Below are positions 17,310-24,609 of a stretch of 35,447 nucleotides of DNA, one piece after another; within the stretch, counting starts at the first letter, position 1; each line of letters begins with the position of its first letter. The translations under genes and the position numbers were made by a program. Source of the DNA: Anaerolineae bacterium (GTDB lineage Bacteria > Chloroflexota > Anaerolineae > Promineifilales > Promineifilaceae). The DNA is taken from contig JANTHP010000006.1 in the NCBI GenBank assembly GCA_024762395.1, positions 1 through 35,447 of the forward strand, read 5' to 3'. The notes below the pieces were generated by a model. The model searched no databases and was not told the DNA's origin. It worked only from the letters and a program-made list of their open reading frames with translations.

Positions 17310-18956
17310 CTATCTTTTCCTTTTCTCGTTAAAAATACGCACGTAGCGGCGCGGCTCTTTCCCGTAGCTGTGTGAAACCAGGTTTGCTTGCCGCGCCATC
17401 TGGTGCTGGTAGCGGCGGATGGCCGAACCGACAGGGGTGAGATTAACGCCTGGGGTTCCGGCCGCTACTTTGCGGATAGCCCGCTCGGCTTCGGCAATGG
17501 CTTCTTCAAACGGATCGCTGGGAGCGACTTCCAAATCCATTGCTTGCACCAGGAATTTTTCCATTTGGGTAACCGTATTGGCGCGCAAAACGTAAATAGG
17601 CGTCTGCCGCCGTTCGGCATCGCCTATTAGCTTGCGCCGGTTGCGGTAATAGCTTTTTAGGGTCACTAACACATCGGCCTGAGGCATTTGGTCAACGATG
17701 TTGATTTTAACGCGAAGCTGCTTGGCGGCTTGCTTAAGCCGATTACGCGCCACGCCGTAGGCGAAAACGTTGAGAATGCTGCGGCCTTCCTGGCTGGTTT
17801 CTTGCGGTTGGTCATCGGGGAGGCGGATACGGCCGTTTCTCTCCCCTTTTGTCGCTTTCTTATCATCAACACGGCTGCGGGAACGGCCGTTGCGCCCACC
17901 GCCGCGCCCACCGTCCCCATCACTGCGCCGCCCCGTAACCGCCGACGACGTCACCAGCATCGTTTGTTCTTCCACCTGGATGGCGCCATCGTCATTCCGT
18001 TTACGCAGCTCCACCTTAAACGGCTGGCCGCGCAGCATCGCATCCACCGAGGTTGTCACATCTCGGTGCGCCAGAAGCTGCTGGCGTTCCTGAATCTCCA
18101 CCAGCACATCAAACGTTGGCGGCGCGCGCCGTTCCAAAACCGTCTTCTGCGTGCCCCGCCGCCGCGCTTCCTCATCCGAGAGCGTCACACTTTCAATGCC
18201 GCCAATCAAATCAGAAAGCGTGGGGTTCATCAGCAAATTTTCCAGCGTGTTACCATGCGCCGTGCCGATGAGCTGCACACCGCGCTCGTTAATCGTCCGC
18301 GCCGCCGCCGCTTCCCGTTCCCGGCCAATTTCGTCAATCACAATCACTTCCGGGTTGTGATTTTCCACCGCCTCAATCATCGTCTCATGCTGGTGCGAAG
18401 GGCGCGGCACCTGCATCCGCCGCGCTTTGCCCACAGCCGGATGGGGGATGTCGCCATCGCCGCCGATTTCGTTGGAGGTGTCCACGATGACGACGCGCTT
18501 CTTTTCGGCCAAAATGCGGGCCATCTCGCGCAGCATCGTCGTTTTCCCTACGCCAGGACGGCCCAGCAGCAAAATACTGTGTCCTTCTTCGACAATATCT
18601 TCGATGATGTCAATTGTGCCGTAAACCGCCCGCCCTATGCGGCAGGTTAAGCCCACCACCTGGCCGCGCCGGTTACGAATACCGGCGATACGATGCAAAG
18701 TGCGGGCAATGCCGGCCCGGTTATCATCATCAAAATCGCCAATGCCATTGACAACAGTGTTGATTTCGGCTTGAGTTATTTCATCCTGGTGCAGCGTTCG
18801 TTCGCCACCTACATAACGCGCGGTTGGCGGCCGTCCCAAGTCCATGACGATTTCTAATAATTCTGTTTCGTTACCTTGCTGTTCGATACTTCGTCGCACG
18901 CGCTCCGGTAACAAGACGAGCAGCGCTTGTAAATCTTCTTTGGCTTGTGTTTCCAT
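17310..18956 (-). CDS. AAA ATPase with C-terminal R3H domain (Ycf45/SpoIIIAA-like)
   Basis: ILLLGRPGVGKTTMLREMARIL, VIVIDEIGRE; C-terminal LVSHSYGKEPRRYVRIF R3H-like motif. Confidence 0.87.
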   Translation of the reverse strand: METQAKEDLQALLVLLPERVRRSIEQQGNETELLEIVMDLGRPPTARYVGGERTLHQDEITQAEINTVVNGIGDFDDDNRAGIARTLHRIAGIRNRRGQVVGLTCRIGRAVYGTIDIIEDIVEEGHSILLLGRPGVGKTTMLREMARILAEKKRVVIVDTSNEIGGDGDIPHPAVGKARRMQVPRPSHQHETMIEAVENHNPEVIVIDEIGREREAAAARTINERGVQLIGTAHGNTLENLLMNPTLSDLIGGIESVTLSDEEARRRGTQKTVLERRAPPTFDVLVEIQERQQLLAHRDVTTSVDAMLRGQPFKVELRKRNDDGAIQVEEQTMLVTSSAVTGRRSDGDGGRGGGRNGRSRSRVDDKKATKGERNGRIRLPDDQPQETSQEGRSILNVFAYGVARNRLKQAAKQLRVKINIVDQMPQADVLVTLKSYYRNRRKLIGDAERRQTPIYVLRANTVTQMEKFLVQAMDLEVAPSDPFEEAIAEAERAIRKVAAGTPGVNLTPVGSAIRRYQHQMARQANLVSHSYGKEPRRYVRIFNEKRKR

Positions 18957-19006
18957 ATAATTAATGAGTAATAATTGATGATGGTTCTTCAGGCTTTCCC
19001 GTGATT

Positions 19007-19096
19007 TTGCGTGAAACGTGATGTTCCTCTGGTCACGTTTCACGTTTCACGTTTTACGTTTCACGCCGTGATTATCACGGGAATTCCCAAAGAGCC
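19007..19096. repeat. Composite repeat (inverted copy of 4158-4255)
   Basis: GCGTGAAACGTGATGTTCCTCTGGTCACGTTTCACGTTTCACGTTTTACGTTTCACGCCG...GAATTCCCAAAGAGCC. Confidence 0.85.
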
Positions 19097-19128
19097 TTGA
19101 TGATTAGATGAATCTAGCGGGTTAATCA

Positions 19129-20130
19129 TCAATCTTTATTTCTTTTTCGTTTGTACTGCCGTACCATCGGCGCTGAAGCGGGAACGCGATTGCCGTCAAT
19201 TACAGTTGACAGCTCCGGCAGAGGCTTCGTCGTGTGGTGTACGGTATGTTTGACCATGACGGCTTGACTGCCCCACAATTCAAAACCGGCGCGTTCCATT
19301 GGTCCTTCCAGCCAGCTCTGGTAACGGCGCACACAGCAGTAAACGGGCTGGTTCGCTTTGCGGGCAGCCACCCGGACAGAAGCGGTAATAATATCATCGG
19401 CCTGGGTTGCGGCGTTGGGATGGATGAACAAACGCATCCAGGTGGCCGCTGACCCGGCGCGGATGTGGGCGAAGGCCGCCAGTTCGTCTTTCTCGCGCAG
19501 CAGCCATCCCTCACCCTGGTGCAAGGGCGGGACTGGTTCGACAAGTTGGACGAGCCGGGGAACCAGGTTGCCGTATAGGAGTTGAATGTCCCAATCGTCT
19601 ACAGGGCGGCGGGGATGGAGCTCCATTGGCGTGTGGCTGTTATTGGTAACGGCCGTTTCCGCAGCAGCGCCCAGTTCCAACCGAAAAACATCCTGCCGTG
19701 TGTAAACGGCAAACCCGGCCCGGCGCAAAACCGACAGTTCAGCCCCCGTCTCACTTACCTCGGCCACCAGGCTGTGAATGCCGCGCCGTCCGATTTCGGC
19801 AACAGCCTGGTCTAACAGCGGCAGCCATACGCTTTCATTGATGTAGGGAACGTCATTGTGGGGGGAAACGGCCGTATCCTCAACCGATCCCACAAACAAA
19901 ACACGGGCGCGACGAGCATCTTCTTCCAGCGCCAACTGGATAAACCCCGCCGCATCCCCTTTTTCCACCTTCCAGACAAACGTAGGAAATTCACCGCCGA
20001 CCAAACTAAACAAAGCTCCCCGCAGCGGGTTCAAATTATTGGTTAAAGCCGATTCCGTATGCAAGGAAACGACGTGTTCGCTCAACCGGCGCACCAATGC
20101 CAAATCGCGCAAATTAAAGGGTTTAATCAT
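19129..20130 (-). CDS. GNAT-like acetyltransferase family protein
   Basis: MIKPFNLRDLALVRRLSEHVVSLHTESALT...; IHSLVAEVSETGAELSVLRRAGFAVYTRQDVFRLE GNAT-like segment. Confidence 0.6.
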   Translation of the reverse strand: MIKPFNLRDLALVRRLSEHVVSLHTESALTNNLNPLRGALFSLVGGEFPTFVWKVEKGDAAGFIQLALEEDARRARVLFVGSVEDTAVSPHNDVPYINESVWLPLLDQAVAEIGRRGIHSLVAEVSETGAELSVLRRAGFAVYTRQDVFRLELGAAAETAVTNNSHTPMELHPRRPVDDWDIQLLYGNLVPRLVQLVEPVPPLHQGEGWLLREKDELAAFAHIRAGSAATWMRLFIHPNAATQADDIITASVRVAARKANQPVYCCVRRYQSWLEGPMERAGFELWGSQAVMVKHTVHHTTKPLPELSTVIDGNRVPASAPMVRQYKRKRNKD

Positions 20131-20241
20131 CTCCTTCAAAGTGTAGCAGTCGCCGCCACCCAAAGCAAGCGTGTCGCACTCCGCACTCCCAAACGCAAAG
20201 GCATGCTTGCAATCCCTCTAACTTGTTACATAATTTCTTTT

Positions 20242-22290
20242 ATGCGCTTTTTCCGACGATTCAAACCAGAACTGCTTGCGATTTTAGCCGCAATTGCCGC
20301 CCTTATCCTCTACTGGCCCAGCTTGCGCCTGCCGGTTATGTACGATTCTTTACTCCATATTCGCATCAGCGACAATATGACGTTGGCTTCAATGTGGCTG
20401 CCGACAAAAGCGTTCGGATATTATCGGCCGTTTGTTTTTGTGCCGTTAACGCTGATCCGAGAGGCGCTGGGGCATTACCCCGGCTGGCTTTTGCATGGTT
20501 TGAATTTGGCGCAGCATAGTTTGAATGTTTTTTTGTTGGTCGTTCTTGTCCACCGGCTGGGCTTTGGCCGAGAACGCGCTTTTTTGGCCGGGATTCTCTT
20601 TGGTCTTTTCCCCTTTTCTTATCGCGCTGTCATTATTTTTGGCAATAATATCTATTTATTGGCGATTGGGTGGATTTTGTTGGGCGCGCATACGTATTTA
20701 ACGGCCGTTACTCAGCTAACGGCCGTCACCCAGCTAACGGCCGTTACTCAGCTAACGGCCGTTACCCCACAACACCAGGCAAACAGCCATAAAGCCGCAA
20801 TCTGGCAAGGCATAACAGGGCTAATCTTCCTGCTGGGGCTGTTGAGCCATGAAATGATGATACTTTTTGGCCCGCTCATGGCCCTTGTTCATTTAGCCGC
20901 GTTGTCCCAGCCGCAATCGCGTCCCCTTAGCCAGATTTTACGCACATCATTCAGCGATTTCCGTTCCCTGCGCCATCATCCCTGGCTGTTTTACTTGTTG
21001 ATGGGGGGCGCTTATGCAATTGGGTATCAATTTCTACCGTTGAGCCGGGGGCCGGTAGGCGATTTAACGCCGGGCGGTTTGTGGATGCGCTCGCTGTACG
21101 CCTTGCAAGCGGGGGCGTATCCCTTTACGTGGCTGGCCCATTTACTGCCGGACACGTCAGCTCAAACAATTATTTTGGGCGGTACGGCCGTTGCCCTCAT
21201 CCTCACCCTCATCACAGCTAGACGCCGGGAAAATCGGCTGCCATTACTATTCGGCTGGGGCTGGTGGGGGCTGGCGTCCGCTCTGCTCATCGTCACATTG
21301 CCGACCAATTACCTGCTACGAGGGCCGCGCACCATGTATCTCGGTTCCATCGGTTTGGGAATCGTTTGGAGTGTCATCATCATTAACGGGTTAGGAAAAG
21401 ATGCAAAAAGCCGAACGAAATGGACGGCGGCGCTTTTTCTGACTTACCTTTTGGTTACAAACTGGCAGATGATTCGGGGAAAACTAAGCGATTATGCCAT
21501 TTTATCCGAACCAACTGCGGTCATGAAGCTGGTCATGGCGGAACGGCCGTCATCCGAAGGTATCGTCATCGTCAATTTACCGCAGTGGATGGCCCCGCCG
21601 CGCAACACCTACGCCCTGGGCGGCGAATTTTTACCCATCCTGGGCGAGCACCTGTTTGCTGTCGAACTCATTCAAGCCAACATAGGCCCCCATCCCACCT
21701 ACCCCATCGTAGTTCCAGACCTGCTGCAAGAAACGACCTATCAATTCGGCCTGCACAAAGAAGCGGAAGATCGAGACGACATCCGCCTGCCCATCCCCAG
21801 CGATTGGTCGCCCGGCGGCAGCCAGCTTTTCATCGTTCACTATGCCGCCAAAGGGCCGCAAACCGTGCACACAGGCGGCTTCAGGCCAGCGCGCGGCGGA
21901 GCGCCATTGGCCCAACTCGGCCCCTATGTTTTGTTTGCCGCCCAGGCCCAATTGTGCGACGGCGTTGTATCGGCCGAACTGGTTTGGCAAGAATCCGGGG
22001 CCGCGCCGCCCACATTGTCGGTATTCGCGCAGTTGTTGGGGGAAGACGGCCGTCTCATCGCCCAATCAGACGGCCCACCGCTCGGCTTGCGCCCCGATTT
22101 AATCCAGCTAAAGCCCAACTGGGAAATCGTTGACCGGCGCACATTAACGCCGGACAATCCTGAGCAGGCAGCTCAACTGCTCATTGGCGTTTACGACTTT
22201 ACCAACGGCGAACGCGCCCCGGCCTTTGATAACCGGCAAACGCCGCTGCCGGACAACGCGCTGCGCATCCCCATTACCCGCTGTCCCTGA
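20242..22290 (+). CDS. Large multi-TM membrane protein, glycosyltransferase/PMT-like, with C-terminal beta-sandwich region
   Basis: Many TM helices; N-terminal YWPSLRLPVMYDSLLHIRI; soluble C-terminus with the LVWQESG... module. Confidence 0.6.
   Translation: MRFFRRFKPELLAILAAIAALILYWPSLRLPVMYDSLLHIRISDNMTLASMWLPTKAFGYYRPFVFVPLTLIREALGHYPGWLLHGLNLAQHSLNVFLLVVLVHRLGFGRERAFLAGILFGLFPFSYRAVIIFGNNIYLLAIGWILLGAHTYLTAVTQLTAVTQLTAVTQLTAVTPQHQANSHKAAIWQGITGLIFLLGLLSHEMMILFGPLMALVHLAALSQPQSRPLSQILRTSFSDFRSLRHHPWLFYLLMGGAYAIGYQFLPLSRGPVGDLTPGGLWMRSLYALQAGAYPFTWLAHLLPDTSAQTIILGGTAVALILTLITARRRENRLPLLFGWGWWGLASALLIVTLPTNYLLRGPRTMYLGSIGLGIVWSVIIINGLGKDAKSRTKWTAALFLTYLLVTNWQMIRGKLSDYAILSEPTAVMKLVMAERPSSEGIVIVNLPQWMAPPRNTYALGGEFLPILGEHLFAVELIQANIGPHPTYPIVVPDLLQETTYQFGLHKEAEDRDDIRLPIPSDWSPGGSQLFIVHYAAKGPQTVHTGGFRPARGGAPLAQLGPYVLFAAQAQLCDGVVSAELVWQESGAAPPTLSVFAQLLGEDGRLIAQSDGPPLGLRPDLIQLKPNWEIVDRRTLTPDNPEQAAQLLIGVYDFTNGERAPAFDNRQTPLPDNALRIPITRCP
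20701..20768 (+). repeat. 18-bp tandem repeat, about 3.8 units, each starting with ACGGCCGT
   Basis: ACGGCCGTTACTCAGCTA / ACGGCCGTCACCCAGCTA / ACGGCCGTTACTCAGCTA / ACGGCCGTTACCCC; encodes (TAVTQL)n in frame. Confidence 0.95.
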
Positions 22291-22293
22291 GAA

Positions 22294-24609
22294 TCATGGC
22301 GACTTTACCCTGACGGCCACATCTACCGAGTCGCCATTCCCATCCAGCCGCGCCAGCCGCGCGCCGGTGTCAGGATCATACATGCCCACACGAACAACGT
22401 AATCGCCCGGCGGCAAATCGGCAGGGATGGCCAGCGTATGCAAATCGTCTACCCAATCGCCCGCTTGCCACATGGCAGTGGGAAAAAAGTTGTTGACGGG
22501 CGGCGCATCGGCCCCGGCTAACCATTGGTCATCGGCGTCAAGCAGTTGGACAAAAACGGTGTAATTTTGCGTTGGCGCGGCGGCGGCCTGCCAATAAAGG
22601 GTAATGGGCAGGGCGTCGCCGGGCGCGGCGGCGATGACGTCTGAATCGGAATTTATCCCCCAAGCGTAACCGGCCAGCGTAATGCCGTCGGCAAAGGGGA
22701 TGTCCAGGGCGATGTGGCGCGCGTCCGGCGGGTTAGGGTTGGCTAATCGGGCCGGTTCGCCAACGAGGAGGAGGTTGACGGCCGTTCCATCCTCCCATAT
22801 CGCCGGTAACGGTTTCTCCGCCTCGCTGTCGTACAGGCTGACGGATACGCGCAGTTGGGCCGGGGCAACGGCCGTTTCCTTCACCCGCACACGATACGCA
22901 TCCCGCCAAATCTGGCCCGGCCGCCAGCGGCTGGTGGGAATCATTCCCCAGGCCGGATAACGGTTAACTGAGCCAACCGACTCAAACGCCCGTCCCAACA
23001 GATGAACCGAACTGAGGTAATCTTTTTCGACTGGCGATTCTGCCCGCCAATACAAAACAACTTCTACCGGCTCACCGCCAGGCACAACACGCTGATCGGG
23101 CGGCATTTCCACGCCGACGAGTTGGAGTTTACCTTGCCCCGCATCGAACGTGATGGGGCCGAATTGGGCGGAGGCGGGAACGGCCGCTTGGGATTCGCTC
23201 GGCGCTGGCGTCAGCGGTTCTGGAAACGCATACGCCGGCCGAATAACGCCAAACAAGGCATAAATCGTCGTCACAAACGCCAAACCGGGCCAAACCAGCC
23301 GCCAACGGCCGTTGCTAAAACGACTCACCCCCTGCGCCAGTCCCAAACTTAAAGGAAGAATCGCCGGAAGCAGCAAACGTCCCTGCGCCGCCTCCGTTTT
23401 GAGCATAAATAACGCCAAACCGGCATAAACCAGCAGCGGCCAAACCGCCAGCAGCGCGCCGGGCAGCCATTTTTGCCCCAAAATCGCGGTCAATGACAGC
23501 GGTTTCATGCGCTTTACCGTTTTTAACTGGACCGCGAAAGCCAAAACAGCCGCTCCCGTCATGCCGCTCCAAATCCAGTAAATCCAATCGGGCGCGCGCA
23601 CATTAAACCAGCCAAAAACAGCGATGAGCGACAACCATAACCCGCTCGATTCACCCAATATCTGCCAAAGCGTATAGCCGCGATCGCCGCCGGCAATGCG
23701 AATGAATTGGTTGGTTGCCGTCCAATCGCCGTAGAGGGCGCGGTTACGCAGCCACAACCAGCCGGCAATGAGGAAGACGGGGAGGATGAGGGCCAGGAAA
23801 TCAAAGAGTAAAGATTGGAGATTGAATGCTGTGTTTCGGGAATTGGCAGCGGGAAGGCGGCCTGTCCCCAATGCATCGGCTGCGATTCGGATGGCGAGGA
23901 AGCCTATCGCGTATAACAAGAGCAGGACGCCGGCGTTTTTGGCGAGCGCGGCCAGGCCGATTGTGACGCCTAACATGAGGAGCCGGGTGCGGGTAACGGC
24001 CGTTGCCCACAAACGCAGCAACTGCCAAATAACCAATGAGCTAAGGAAGATAATGAGGGGATCGTTACTAACCGCGCTGTGGACAAAATCAAACTGCGGC
24101 AAAAAGGCGGCCAGGGCGACTGCCAGCAGCGCCTTCCCCTCATCATCCGGCCACAGCAAACGGCCGCTGCCGTAAATGCACAGCAAGGTTCCCAATCCCA
24201 ACGCCGCCGAAAACGCGCGTAACAAATGCGCCGCCAGCGCCGCCCCGCGCCAGGGCCAATCGTCCCAACCAATGTGGATAGCCCGGTTGATGTTGGCTGC
24301 GGCGGCGGCGTCGCCAATGGAGACGAACGGGTTGAGCCAAACCTGTTCTCTGGCTTGCGCGGTATCCAGGGGCGCAATCAGCGCGCCGCCCAGCAAATAG
24401 TAAAGCGGCGGCTGGGCCGCTTCCTGGCTCAGCCATTCGTCATATGCGCCGCCGGGAGCCACAAAGGGCAGCTTGCCATTGTCAGCAATGTATTGGGCGG
24501 TGAAGTAGTGCCAATGCTCGTCGGGCGCTTCAAACAGCGGGTTGACAACGCCGTAAGCCAGGGTAACGGCCGCATAGAGCGCCAGCAGCGCAATCAGGGG
24601 GCGTTTCAT
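22294..24609 (-). CDS. Multi-TM glycosyltransferase-like protein (PMT/DUF2142-like) with C-terminal beta-sandwich modules
   Basis: MKRPLIALLALYAAVTLAYGVVNPLFEAPDEHWHYFTAQYIADNGKLPFV; C-terminal repeats VVLYWRAESPVEKDYLSSVHLL and ITLYWQAAAAPTQNYTVFVQLLDADDQWLAGADAPP. Confidence 0.75.
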   Translation of the reverse strand: MKRPLIALLALYAAVTLAYGVVNPLFEAPDEHWHYFTAQYIADNGKLPFVAPGGAYDEWLSQEAAQPPLYYLLGGALIAPLDTAQAREQVWLNPFVSIGDAAAAANINRAIHIGWDDWPWRGAALAAHLLRAFSAALGLGTLLCIYGSGRLLWPDDEGKALLAVALAAFLPQFDFVHSAVSNDPLIIFLSSLVIWQLLRLWATAVTRTRLLMLGVTIGLAALAKNAGVLLLLYAIGFLAIRIAADALGTGRLPAANSRNTAFNLQSLLFDFLALILPVFLIAGWLWLRNRALYGDWTATNQFIRIAGGDRGYTLWQILGESSGLWLSLIAVFGWFNVRAPDWIYWIWSGMTGAAVLAFAVQLKTVKRMKPLSLTAILGQKWLPGALLAVWPLLVYAGLALFMLKTEAAQGRLLLPAILPLSLGLAQGVSRFSNGRWRLVWPGLAFVTTIYALFGVIRPAYAFPEPLTPAPSESQAAVPASAQFGPITFDAGQGKLQLVGVEMPPDQRVVPGGEPVEVVLYWRAESPVEKDYLSSVHLLGRAFESVGSVNRYPAWGMIPTSRWRPGQIWRDAYRVRVKETAVAPAQLRVSVSLYDSEAEKPLPAIWEDGTAVNLLLVGEPARLANPNPPDARHIALDIPFADGITLAGYAWGINSDSDVIAAAPGDALPITLYWQAAAAPTQNYTVFVQLLDADDQWLAGADAPPVNNFFPTAMWQAGDWVDDLHTLAIPADLPPGDYVVRVGMYDPDTGARLARLDGNGDSVDVAVRVKSP

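Noticed and set aside
17688-18650. 320-aa plus-strand ORF antisense to the R3H/AAA protein
   Set aside because: Shadow ORF of a conserved AAA ATPase gene; composition typical of antisense translation.
20059-20241. N-terminal extension of the 743-aa membrane protein ORF
   Set aside because: Overlaps the 5' end of the divergent GNAT-like gene and lacks protein-like features; ATG at 20242 (MRFFRRFKPELLAI) fits a membrane protein start.
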